NCBI GenBank assembly: GCA_013306675.1
Contig: JABLUY010000170.1
Span: 21,719 to 85,718, forward strand
DNA: 64,000 bases
Reading direction: 5' to 3'
Origin: Thraustochytrium sp. TN22
Taxonomy: Eukaryota; Sar; Bigyra; Thraustochytrida; Thraustochytriidae
In this document: in pieces, positions 18,950-27,892 of the stretch
Layout of the letters: each line of letters starts with the position of its first letter
Numbering within the stretch: the first letter of the stretch is position 1
Translations under genes and position numbers: made by a program
Notes under the pieces: generated by a model
What the model was told of the DNA's origin: nothing
Seen by the model: only the letters and a program-made list of their open reading frames with translations
The model's database searches: none

Positions 18950-21865
18950 ATGGCGGAGAGGCACGAGGCGCCTGACTGGGTGCGGGTGGACCTGACGGCG
19001 TACGAGGTGCTAGACTTAGACGGCGGCGCCGAGCACAGCAATGCGGAGGTGAGAGATGCGTACGAGACGATGCTTCGCAACTCCACTGCGCAGCAGGAGC
19101 GCGCGCGTTTTGGCGAGGCCTTCCAGACGCTCGAGACGGAGGCGCGCCGCAATGGCTATCGCCTCGCCTGCAGCATGCGGGATCAGTGGTCCGTGGCCTC
19201 CCAGAATGCCGAAAGCTCCGACCCAGTCGTGCACGGCGGCATCGCCGAGACGCTCTGCGCGCCCGACGCGCCGTACGCGCGCCTGCTGGACGCCGCGCTC
19301 AAGGTGCGCGGGAACTTCGAGCTGCAGCTGCCGCAGATCGTTGTCTGCGGCACGGAGAGCCAGGGCAAGTCGTCCACGCTCGAGCGCATCGCGATGCGCG
19401 ACATCTTCCCGCGCGACCGCAAGTTCTGCACCCGAATGCCCGTTCGCCTCATGCTGCGCACGAGCCGGCACCAGAACCAGGTCATCATTCGGCTCGTGAA
19501 CACCGAGACGGACGAAGTTCTGCGCGCATCGGAGCCGCAGATCTGCACGACGGGCGACCAGTCGGACGAGCCCTTCTCGTCACAGGTCGCGGAGCTCATC
19601 CGAGACTTCATCCGTGCCGAGCACCCGGACGACACGGGGCGCGCCGTGGTCATCGACCGCGAGGTGCAGATCGAGATCCGCGCGCCGGCGGTGCCCACGA
19701 TCGATCTTGTGGACCTGCCTGGCATCGTGCTCGTGCCTGAGCACGCGCGGGAAGCGACGATAGCGCTGACGCGACGCATGCTCGAGCAAGAGCACGTGCT
19801 TGTGCTGGCTGTTGTCTCAGGGCGCTCCGAGTCGCTGCACAACAATGGCATCTGGCCGCTGCTGCGTGAGAGCGGCAAAGAAGCAATCGTCGTGCTCACC
19901 AAGGTGGACCAGGAGGACGGCGACGAGGACTTCGCGGCAAGGCTCGCCCGAGACCCGTCCGTGTTTCCCGACGATGTTCCGGTTCACGCGGTGGTACCCG
20001 TGGTGAACCTTGACACGCGCAAGAAGAACGACGCAGCCGCGCTGCAGCAGTCATACTCCGCCGAGGAAACCACGCTTCGCGCCGTGTGCGAGGCGACCGG
20101 GGTGGAGTACGACCCACGCCAACACGGCATGGCGGGAGTACTGGAAGCGCTCAACGGGATGGTGCGCGAGTATATGCGGGACACGTGGGTCGATGCCGAG
20201 CTGCAGCGGTGCGAGCAGGAGCTCAAGCAACTCTTCACACAGCTGTGGGCGCTCGGCACTGCGCCGCGCGCTGTCAAGGAGAGCGCCCTGCGAGCCGAGC
20301 TCGAGCTTGGTCTCGCGGAGCTCAAGAAGCTCAGAACGTGCGATGTTCTCGCCGCCCTTGGGGGCCTGGGGCTTGAAGACGCGCACCCGCTGCCGGGAAG
20401 CGCGCCATTCATCGAGCGGATGGAGCTGGTCGACGAACTCGAAGCTTCGCTGGTCGCGAACATGGCAGAGACGATCTCGGAGGTGTGGCGCCGCTATAAG
20501 GAGCTCGCCAAGCGTGAGCTCGTGGAGGAGTCCGCGCTGCCGCTGCGCTTGGCTCGCTTCCCGGCAGTCGTAGAGCACGTGGACGGCGTGTTGGATGAAG
20601 CGTTCGACGCGGTGCATGCTCGCGTGGTGGAGCGCGCCACCCGTGTCGCGCGGTCGTGCCTTTCCGCTCTGATGACGGCGAGCGACCGCATTGATGCCAG
20701 ACAGTTCTACGAGGGCCTCGAGACTGGCATCGTGGGTGTTGTTGTGGGCGCCAGCGGACTCACACAAACTCTGCGCGATGCGTTTGCCGGAGGTTTGGGG
20801 GATATTGACCTGCAGGAGGAGCAGGATGCTGCAGCGCAACGTCGGCTGCTCGAGGACCGCATCGATGCGGTCTACGAGACGGCCAACGTGATCATGCATT
20901 TGCAAGACCGCGACGACCTTCCTGACGCTCTTGTTGCCATGCGCTGCCTGAGAGACGGCGGCCGCACGGCGGAGGTAAAGGAGGTGGTCTTGGGACGCAA
21001 CATACCGTCCGCGCTGCGCGACGTGCTCCTGGTCGGAGATACGGACTACGTGGTGGGGTGTCTTGCGAATTATTCTCCGGTGGAGCGGGCGCACAGCATC
21101 GCGAACCTCAGGTCTCGGAGATCCGCACTCAAGCTGATCGAATCCTACGACATGTGGGGGGATGGGAAGTATAATGACTGGGAAGGTTCCCTTTTGAAAG
21201 CGATGCCGAGATGCTCAGAGGTTTGGACTGACCGGCGCTTCATGATTGATGCTGCAGGGCGTCTCGGATATTTGCTGCAATTCACGTCGGATGAGCTGCG
21301 CGCGGACAGGGACTTCATGCTGGAGGCGGTCAAGCAGGACGGCTCGGTGCTCGTATACGCGTCGAAGAAGCTGCGCGCGGACAGGGATGTGGTGCTAGAG
21401 GCTGTCAAGCGGCACGGCTCGGCGCTCCGTCACGCTTCGAAGGAGCTGCGCGCGGACAGGGACGTAGTGCTTGAGGCTGTAAAGCAGCGGGGCTCGGCGC
21501 TCCGTTTCGCGTCGGGGGAGTTTCGCGCGGACAGAAACGTGGTGCTAGAGGCGGTCAAGAAGTACGGCCAGATGCTTCGATACGCGTCGAAGGAGCTGCG
21601 CGCGGACAGGGACGTGGTGCTGGAGGCGGTCAAGCAGCACGGCGCGGTGCTCCTATATGCGTCGCAGGAGCTGCGCGCGGACAGGGGCGTGGTGCTGGAG
21701 GCTGTCAAGCAGGACGGCCGGGCGCTCACAGACGCGTCGGAGGAGCTGCGCGCGGACAAGGACGTGGTGCTGGAGGCTGTCAAGCAGAGTGGAGCTGCAA
21801 TCATCTGTGCTTCTCAGGACCTGCAGAAGGACCCTGATGTACTTGCATCCCGTAATTCTAAGTGA
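18950..21865 (+). CDS. J-like / dynamin-type GTPase / DUF4116-repeat protein, copy A
   Basis: Copy A is 971 aa. Residues about 10-60 resemble a J domain (AYEVLDLD, then EVRDAYETMLRN and FGEAFQTLETEAR), but the HPD loop is replaced by NSTAQQ. A dynamin-family GTPase follows. G1 is GTESQGKSS (134-142); the G2 Thr lies in RKFCTRMPVR; G3 is DLPG (255-258); G4 is TKVD (317-320). Residues about 400-720 are helical and end in a GED-like helix (RRLLEDRIDAVYETANVI). From about 778 there are seven 25-residue DUF4116 units (ELRADRDVVLEAVKQ, then ALxYAS). A dynamin core suggests nucleotide-driven assembly or membrane remodelling; DUF4116 has no known function. The start is the ATG shared by all three copies. 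Copies A and C have the same C terminus; copies B and C are closer at the N terminus. Confidence 0.8.
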   Translation: MAERHEAPDWVRVDLTAYEVLDLDGGAEHSNAEVRDAYETMLRNSTAQQERARFGEAFQTLETEARRNGYRLACSMRDQWSVASQNAESSDPVVHGGIAETLCAPDAPYARLLDAALKVRGNFELQLPQIVVCGTESQGKSSTLERIAMRDIFPRDRKFCTRMPVRLMLRTSRHQNQVIIRLVNTETDEVLRASEPQICTTGDQSDEPFSSQVAELIRDFIRAEHPDDTGRAVVIDREVQIEIRAPAVPTIDLVDLPGIVLVPEHAREATIALTRRMLEQEHVLVLAVVSGRSESLHNNGIWPLLRESGKEAIVVLTKVDQEDGDEDFAARLARDPSVFPDDVPVHAVVPVVNLDTRKKNDAAALQQSYSAEETTLRAVCEATGVEYDPRQHGMAGVLEALNGMVREYMRDTWVDAELQRCEQELKQLFTQLWALGTAPRAVKESALRAELELGLAELKKLRTCDVLAALGGLGLEDAHPLPGSAPFIERMELVDELEASLVANMAETISEVWRRYKELAKRELVEESALPLRLARFPAVVEHVDGVLDEAFDAVHARVVERATRVARSCLSALMTASDRIDARQFYEGLETGIVGVVVGASGLTQTLRDAFAGGLGDIDLQEEQDAAAQRRLLEDRIDAVYETANVIMHLQDRDDLPDALVAMRCLRDGGRTAEVKEVVLGRNIPSALRDVLLVGDTDYVVGCLANYSPVERAHSIANLRSRRSALKLIESYDMWGDGKYNDWEGSLLKAMPRCSEVWTDRRFMIDAAGRLGYLLQFTSDELRADRDFMLEAVKQDGSVLVYASKKLRADRDVVLEAVKRHGSALRHASKELRADRDVVLEAVKQRGSALRFASGEFRADRNVVLEAVKKYGQMLRYASKELRADRDVVLEAVKQHGAVLLYASQELRADRGVVLEAVKQDGRALTDASEELRADKDVVLEAVKQSGAAIICASQDLQKDPDVLASRNSK
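21286..21810 (+). repeat. DUF4116 coding repeats of copy A (7 x 75 bp)
   Basis: Seven imperfect 75-bp units each encode a 25-residue DUF4116 half-repeat. The units differ at many positions (RHGSALRHAS, KYGQMLRYAS, HGAVLLYAS), so this array is older or more diverged than the one in copy B. Confidence 0.85.
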
Positions 21866-22025
21866 TACTCTCTTCTTTTTTGTCTCTCTGCCAGAAGGTG
21901 GAGGACGACTCGTACAACTCGGAGCAGGGCGATCGCCACTTGCAGAGCTCCAAGCAAGCAGGCAGGGGGGCGACGCGTCCGGTTCGCGCGCGTGGAGAGG
22001 CGCGGGCGCGGGGGAGGAGAGCGTG

Positions 22026-23360
22026 ATGTTGGGCCGCGCTGTGTCGGGCGGCACGGACGGGAGCGCTGGGGGTGGTTCGCGGTCGCGCGGATCGGCGCCG
22101 CCGCCGCTCCATGCGAGCAACTCGTTCACGGCGAGCTCGCTCGTGCCGTCCACGGCGGGCGGCGCGGCGGAGGAGGCCGAGCCGCGCTCGAGCTCTGGCG
22201 CGCACCGCATGCGGCTCACCGCCAAGGCCGGCAGCGCGACCGGCAGCAGCGTGGCCAGCGTCAGCAGCGCCCGGCACCAGCAAGGGGGGGCCAAGGCGGC
22301 GGACGAGGACGCTGCGGCCGAGGGCGGGGGCTTGCGGCCGGACGAGGTCGAGGTGCGCCGCCAGGTGTCCGAGGACTTTCGCCACGCCAGCAAGGGCGCC
22401 TACTTTGAGCCCAAGACCTCGGAGCTGCTGGAGCGCAACCTCGGCCGCATCGACTCTGCGATGGAGGCCAACGACATGGCCGCCTTTGGTACGTTTCACA
22501 ACATACACGTGACTTAGCTGAAGCGGCGGCTGATGGGTTGGTGTGCGCTGGCAGGTCACAACAAGCAGGATGTCTTGAGGGGGATTAGCGAGATCCGCAA
22601 GCGACAGGTGGACATTTTCCGCCACCAAATGCACCTCGAGTTCAGGTACGTGCGCAGACGCTGGTCCCTTGGAACGGTCGCTGACGAACGAGCGGGCGAG
22701 CGGGCGGCGCGCAGTCTGTCCATGGACGAGAACGAGGAGGAGAACAGCGACGCGGAGCAAAAGATCTTCTCGTCCGAAGGCTTCTCGGAGGAGTTTCAAG
22801 AAAAGTTCAAGAAGAAGGAGCTCGTCTTGGACGGCATCCACGGGATGTTGCAGGATCTGACCAAACAGCTGCAGGAGGTCAACTCGGCCAGCGTCGCGTC
22901 GTGTCGCACATGGCGGCCGATCCGAGCTTCACGGAGGACGCTCGCCCGCGTGGAGCGGAGGAGGCCGCTGCTGACCTCGGCTTCCGCGACATGTCAGACC
23001 ACGGGTGGGGGCTGCACGCGGAGTGACAGTGACTGGCTTGACTGGCGGACTGACTGTGGAAGTCCTGACATTGGCTATTGCTTTCCTTTCCTGTGTGGAA
23101 TCAACACGCGGACTGGCTGTGAAAGCAACGGCACCGACGATTCTTTTCCTTCGGCATCGACGGTTTCTTTCCTGTTATTTATTATGTGTACCAAATTACA
23201 AAGCACGTGCCGATCACTGTTTGGCACTGCCACCTCACGCGCTTCCATCGTAGCAAGAGCAACCATGGCTGCAAGTAGGTCGAGAGCTGCGCCGCTGAGT
23301 TCATTGCTACGCGAGCGACGGGACAGGGCAGGGACGAGGCAAAGACTGGCTCTGTTCTGA
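22026..23360 (+). CDS. CCDC28-like coiled-coil protein, copy 1 (frameshifted C terminus)
   Basis: This is a three-exon gene: exon 1 22026-22488, exon 2 22555-22645, exon 3 from 22715. Splicing restores one frame through AAFG|HNKQDVLRGI and LEF|SLSMDENEEE. The disordered N terminus is followed by LLERNLGRIDSAMEANDMAA, a linker with an acidic stretch, and a terminal helix (ILDGIHGMLQ-like, then LTKQLQEVN). This resembles CCDC28/DUF4061 proteins; the assignment is tentative. Relative to copy 2 there is a 5-nt duplication (GCGTC) near 22890-22900. After NSASV the frame shifts, so the last ~38 residues are lost and replaced by about 150 unrelated residues to a stop at 23360. It may be a decaying copy. 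The ATG overlaps a TGA as TGATG. Confidence 0.5.
22489..22554 (+). other. Intron 1 of CCDC28-like copy 1 (66 nt)
   Basis: The intron has a GTACGT donor and a GGCAG acceptor and is phase 1. Unspliced, the frame hits a stop at 22515-22517. The equivalent intron in copy 2 is 63 nt. Confidence 0.75.
22646..22714 (+). other. Intron 2 of CCDC28-like copy 1 (69 nt)
   Basis: The intron has a GTACGT donor and a CGCGCAG acceptor and is phase 2. Here it is 69 nt and frame-neutral if retained. In copy 2 it is 65 nt and not frame-neutral, while the flanking exons align exactly, which supports removal by splicing. Confidence 0.75.
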
Positions 23361-23583
23361 GAGTCAAGCGCTCACGCAACGACACCGATTGTAACAGCTC
23401 GAGACACCGGTGACCTTAGTGCTGCAGTGCAGTGCCACTGTGGCAGCTGGTTTTTCTGTTCATGTTCACATCGAGTTGATCAGAACAGATCAGGCCCGGG
23501 GGCCCGGCCGGACGCGTGCAAGGACAAATCTGCAAGCCAAGGCTTCTCAGCTCGACAACACCGCAAGGGTCGCGCGCGCTGCG

Positions 23584-26500
23584 ATGGCGGAGGGGCACGA
23601 GGCGCCTGACTGGGTGCGGGTGGACCTGACGGCGTACGAGGTGCTAGACTTGGACGGCAGCGCCGAGCACAGCGATGAGGAGGTGAGAGAGGCGTACGAG
23701 ACGAAGCTTCGCAACTCCACTGCGCAGCAGGAGCGCGCGCGCTTTGGCGAGGCCTTCCGGACGCTCGAGACGGAGGCGCGCCGCAATGGCTATCGCCTGG
23801 CCTGCAGCATGCAGGATCAGTGGTCCGTGGCCTCCCAGAATGCCGAGAGCTCCGACGCAGTCGTGCACGGCGGCATCGCCGAGACGCTCTGCGCGCCTGA
23901 CGCGCCGTACGCGCGCCTGCTGGACGCCGCGCTCAAGGTGCGCGGGAACTTTGAACTGCAGCTGCCGCAGATCGTCGTCTGCGGCACGGAGAGCCAGGGC
24001 AAGTCGTCCACGCTCGAGCGCATCGCGATGCGCGATATCTTCCCGCGCGACCGCAAGTTCTGCACCCGAATGCCCGTTCGCCTCATGCTGCGCACGAGCC
24101 GGCACCAGAACCAGGTCATCATTCGGCTCGTGAGCACCGAGACGGACGAAGTTCTGCGCGCATCGGAGCCGCAGATCTGCACGACGGGCGACCAGTCGGA
24201 CGAGCCCTTCTCGTCACAGGTCGCGGAGCTCATCCGAGACTTCATCCGTGCCGAGCACCCGGACGACACGGGGCGCGCCGTGGTCATCGACCGCGAGGTG
24301 CAGATCGAGATCCGCGCGCCGGCGGTGCCCACGATCGATCTTGTGGACCTGCTTGGCATCGTGCTCGCGCCTGAGCACGCGCGGGAAGCGACGATAGCGC
24401 TGACGCGACGCATGCTCGAGCAAGAGCACGTGCTTGTGCTGGCTGTTGTCTCAGGCCGCTCCGAGTCGCTGCACAACAATGGCATCTGGCCGCTGCTGCG
24501 TGAGAGCGGCAAAGAAGCCATCGTCGTGCTCACCAAGGTGGACCAGGAGGACGGCGACGAGGACTTCGCGGCAAGGCTCGCCCGAGACCCGTCCGTATTT
24601 CCCGACGATGTCCCGGTCCACGCGGTGGTACCCGTGGTGAACCTCGACACGCGCAAGAAGAACGACGCAGCCGCGCTGCGGCAGTCGTACTCCGCCGAGG
24701 AAACCACGCTTCGCGCCGTGTGCGAGGCGACCGGCGTGGAGTACGACCCGCGCCAACACGGCATGGCGGGAGTTCTGGAAGCGCTAAACGGGATGGTGCG
24801 CGAGTATATGCGGGACACGTGGGTCGATGCCGAGCTGCAGCGGTGCGAGCAGGAGCTCAAGCAACTCTTCACGCAGCTTTGGGCGCTCGGCACTGCGTCG
24901 CGCGCCGTCACGGAGAGCGCCCTGCGAGCCGAGCTCGAGCTTGGTCTCGCGGAGCTCAAGAAGCTCAGAACGTGCGATGTTCTCGCCGCCCTTGGGGGCC
25001 TGGGGCTCGAGGATGCGCAGCCACTGCCGGCAAGCGCGCCATTCATCGAGCGGATGGAGTTGGTCGACGAACTCGAAGCTTCGCTGGTCGCGAACATGGC
25101 AGAGACGATCTCGGAGGTGTGGCGCCGCTATAAGGAGCTCGCCAAGCGTGAGCTCGTCGAGGAGTCCGCGCTGCCGCTGCGCTTGGCTCGGTTCTCGGCA
25201 ATCGCAGAGCACGTGGACGGCGTGTTGGATGAAGCGTTCGACGCGGTGCATGCTCGCGTGGTGGAGCGTGCCACCCGTGTCGCGCGGTCGTGCCTTTCCG
25301 CTCTGATGACGGCGAGCGACCGCATTGATGCCAGACACTTCTACGAGGGCCTTGAGACCGGCATCGTGGGTGTTGTTGTGGGCGCCAGCGGACTCACACA
25401 GACCCTGCGCGATGCGTTTGCCGGAGGTTTGGGGGATATCGACCTGCAGGAGGAGCATGATGCCGCGGCGCAACGTCGGCTGCTCGAGGACCACATCGAT
25501 GCGGTGTACGAGACTGCCAACGTGCTCGTGCATTTGCAAGGCCGCGACGACCTTCCGGAAGCCCTGGTTGCCATGCGCGGCCTGAGAGATGGCGGCCACA
25601 CGGCGGAGGTAGAGGGGGTTGTGTCGGAAGGCATGCTACCGTCCGCGCTGCGCGACGTGCTCCTGGTCGGAGATACGGACTACGTGGCGGAGTGTCTTGC
25701 GAATCGGCAAAATGTAGAGCGAGCACACAGCGTCACGAATCTCAAGTCCCGGAGATCCGCACTCAAGCTGGTCAAATCCTGCAAAGGGGAGAATTTGCGA
25801 GTTTCATCCCTTTTGAAAATGATGCCGAGATGCTCAGATCTTTGGACTGACCGGCGCTTCATCATCGATGCTACAGGGCGTCTCGGATCTTTGCTGCAAT
25901 TCACGTCGGATGAGCTGCGCGCAGACAGAGATGTAGTGCTGGGGGCGGTCAAGCAGAACGGCAGGGCGCTCGGACACGCGTCGGAGGAGCTGCGCGCGGA
26001 CAGGGAGGTGGTGCTGGAGGCTGTCAAGCAGGACGGCTCCGCGCTCGTACACGCGTCGCAGGAGCTGCGCGCGGACAGGGACGTGGTACTGGAGGCGGTC
26101 AAGCAGAACGGCTCAGCGCTCCAGTACGCGTCGCAGGAGCTGCGCGCCGACAGGGACGTGGTACTGGAGGCGGTCAAGCAGAACGGCTCAGCGCTCCAGT
26201 ACGCGTCGCAGGAGCTGCGCGCCGACAGGGACGTGGTACTGGAGGCGGTCAAGCAGAACGGCTCAGCGCTCCAGTACGCGTCGCAGGAGCTGCGCGCCGA
26301 CAGGGACGTGGTACTGGAGGCGGTCAAGCAGAACGGCTCAGCGCTCCAGTACGCGTCGCAGGAGCTGCGCGCCGACAGGGACGTGGTACTGGAGGCGGTC
26401 AAGCAGAACGGCTCAGCGCTCCAGTACGCGTCGCAGGAGCTGCGCGCCGACAGGGACGTGGTACTGGAGGCGGTCAAGCAGAACGGCTCAGCGCTCCAGT

Positions 26501-27837
26501 ACGCGTCGCAGGAGCTGCGCGCCGACAGGGACGTGGTACTGGAGGCGGTCAAGCAGAACGGCTCAGCGCTCCAGTACGCGTCGCAGGAGCTGCGCGCCGA
26601 CAGGGACGTGGTACTGGAGGCGGTCAAGCAGAACGGCTCAGCGCTCCAGTACGCGTCGCAGGAGCTGCGCGCCGACAGGGACGTGGTGCTGGATGCTGTC
26701 AAGCAGAACGGCCGGGCGCTCCAGTACGCGTCGGAGGAGCTGCGCGCGGATGGGGACGTGGTGCTGACGGCGCTCCATTACGCGTCGGACGAGCTGCGCG
26801 CGGACAGGGACTTCATGCTGGAGGCGGCCAAGCGGTACGGTCCGGCGCTCGAATACGCGTCGGAGGAGCTGTGTACGGACAGGGCCATTGTGCTGGAGGC
26901 TATCAAGCAGAACGGTCGGGCGCTCCAGTACGCGCCAGAGGAGCTGCGCGCGGACAGGGCCGTGGTGCTGACGGCGGTCCTTCACGCGTCGGAGGAGTTG
27001 CGCGCGGACAGGGACTTCATGCTGAAGGCGGTCATGCGGAATGGCTCGGCGCTCGAATACGCGTCGGAGGAGCTGCGCGCGGATAGAGACGTGGTGCTGG
27101 AGGCTGTTAAACGGCAGGGCTCGGCCCTCCGTTTCGCGTCGGAGAAGTTGCGCGCGGACAAGGACTTTAGGCTCGAATTCGCGTCGGAGGAGCTGCGTGC
27201 GGACCGGGGCTTCGTGCTCGAGGCGATGAAGCAGAACAGAGGCGCGTTCGGATACGCGTCAGCCGGGCTACGCGCGGACAGGGACTTCATGCTGGAGGCG
27301 GTCAAGCAGGACGGCAGGGTGCTCTATTATGCGTCGAAGAAGCTGCGCGCGGACAGGGACGTGGTGCTGGAGGCGGTCAAGCAGAACGGCTCGGCGCTCC
27401 AGTTCGCGTCCCAGGAGCTGCGCGTGGACAGGGACGTGGTGCTGGGGGCGGTCAAGCAGGACGGCACGCTGCTCTGTTATGCGTTGCAGGAGCTGCGCGC
27501 GGACAGGGGCGTGGTGCTGGAGGCTGTCAAGCAGAACGGCGAGGCGCTCTATCTCGCGTCCCAGGAGCTGCGCGTTGACAGGGACTTCATGCTGGAGGCG
27601 GTCAAGCAGAGCGGCTCGGCGCTCGAACACGCGTCGGAGAAGCTGCGCGCGGACAGGGACGTGGTGCTGGAGGCGGTCAAGCAGAACGGCTCAGCGCTCC
27701 AGTACGCGTCGCAGGAGCTGCGCGCGGACAGGGACGTGGTGCTGGAGGCTGTCAAGCAGAATGGAGCTGCAATCTGGTATGCTTCCAAGGAGCTGCACAA
27801 GGACCCTGATGTACTTGCATCCTGTAGTTCGAAGTGA
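23584..27837 (+). CDS. J-like / dynamin-type GTPase / DUF4116-repeat protein, copy B (expanded)
   Basis: Copy B is 1417 aa, the longest of the three paralogues. The J-like N terminus and GTPase half are nearly identical to copies A and C: G1 GTESQGKSS, G4 TKVD. G3 reads DLLG instead of DLPG at residues 255-258; Pro257 has become Leu through CCT to CTT at 24352-24354. The helical stalk is conserved up to about residue 720. The C-terminal half is an array of about 26 DUF4116 units, at least three shortened in frame (for example DVVLTALHYAS). Eight consecutive units are essentially identical at the DNA level. The C terminus (GAAIWYASKELHKDPDVL) differs from A and C. The start is the shared ATG. 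The 3' flank is joined to a SEC3 fragment rather than to a CCDC28-like gene. Confidence 0.8.
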   Translation: MAEGHEAPDWVRVDLTAYEVLDLDGSAEHSDEEVREAYETKLRNSTAQQERARFGEAFRTLETEARRNGYRLACSMQDQWSVASQNAESSDAVVHGGIAETLCAPDAPYARLLDAALKVRGNFELQLPQIVVCGTESQGKSSTLERIAMRDIFPRDRKFCTRMPVRLMLRTSRHQNQVIIRLVSTETDEVLRASEPQICTTGDQSDEPFSSQVAELIRDFIRAEHPDDTGRAVVIDREVQIEIRAPAVPTIDLVDLLGIVLAPEHAREATIALTRRMLEQEHVLVLAVVSGRSESLHNNGIWPLLRESGKEAIVVLTKVDQEDGDEDFAARLARDPSVFPDDVPVHAVVPVVNLDTRKKNDAAALRQSYSAEETTLRAVCEATGVEYDPRQHGMAGVLEALNGMVREYMRDTWVDAELQRCEQELKQLFTQLWALGTASRAVTESALRAELELGLAELKKLRTCDVLAALGGLGLEDAQPLPASAPFIERMELVDELEASLVANMAETISEVWRRYKELAKRELVEESALPLRLARFSAIAEHVDGVLDEAFDAVHARVVERATRVARSCLSALMTASDRIDARHFYEGLETGIVGVVVGASGLTQTLRDAFAGGLGDIDLQEEHDAAAQRRLLEDHIDAVYETANVLVHLQGRDDLPEALVAMRGLRDGGHTAEVEGVVSEGMLPSALRDVLLVGDTDYVAECLANRQNVERAHSVTNLKSRRSALKLVKSCKGENLRVSSLLKMMPRCSDLWTDRRFIIDATGRLGSLLQFTSDELRADRDVVLGAVKQNGRALGHASEELRADREVVLEAVKQDGSALVHASQELRADRDVVLEAVKQNGSALQYASQELRADRDVVLEAVKQNGSALQYASQELRADRDVVLEAVKQNGSALQYASQELRADRDVVLEAVKQNGSALQYASQELRADRDVVLEAVKQNGSALQYASQELRADRDVVLEAVKQNGSALQYASQELRADRDVVLEAVKQNGSALQYASQELRADRDVVLEAVKQNGSALQYASQELRADRDVVLDAVKQNGRALQYASEELRADGDVVLTALHYASDELRADRDFMLEAAKRYGPALEYASEELCTDRAIVLEAIKQNGRALQYAPEELRADRAVVLTAVLHASEELRADRDFMLKAVMRNGSALEYASEELRADRDVVLEAVKRQGSALRFASEKLRADKDFRLEFASEELRADRGFVLEAMKQNRGAFGYASAGLRADRDFMLEAVKQDGRVLYYASKKLRADRDVVLEAVKQNGSALQFASQELRVDRDVVLGAVKQDGTLLCYALQELRADRGVVLEAVKQNGEALYLASQELRVDRDFMLEAVKQSGSALEHASEKLRADRDVVLEAVKQNGSALQYASQELRADRDVVLEAVKQNGAAIWYASKELHKDPDVLASCSSK
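26074..26685 (+). repeat. Perfect 75-bp coding minisatellite, 8 copies, in DUF4116 array
   Basis: The GTACTGG landmark recurs at 26086, 26161, 26236, 26311, 26386, 26461, 26536 and 26611, exactly 75 bp apart. I saw no substitutions between units. All share the synonymous choices GCCGAC, GTACTG and GGCTCA, whereas neighbouring units in the same gene mostly use GCGGAC, GTGCTG and GGCTCG. Each unit encodes ELRADRDVVLEAVKQ followed by NGSALQYASQ. The number of copies is probably polymorphic. Confidence 0.92.
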
Positions 27838-27892
27838 TACTCTCTTCTTTTGTCTCTCTGCCAAAAGGTGGAGGACTTGTACAACTCGGAGC

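Noticed and set aside
26074-26685. CRISPR-like regular array
   Set aside because: Units are directly adjacent coding repeats without spacers, in a eukaryotic gene.
25680-26702. Minus-strand repetitive open frame of 340 codons
   Set aside because: It is the antisense reading of the DUF4116 repeats; the plus-strand reading has the known domain.
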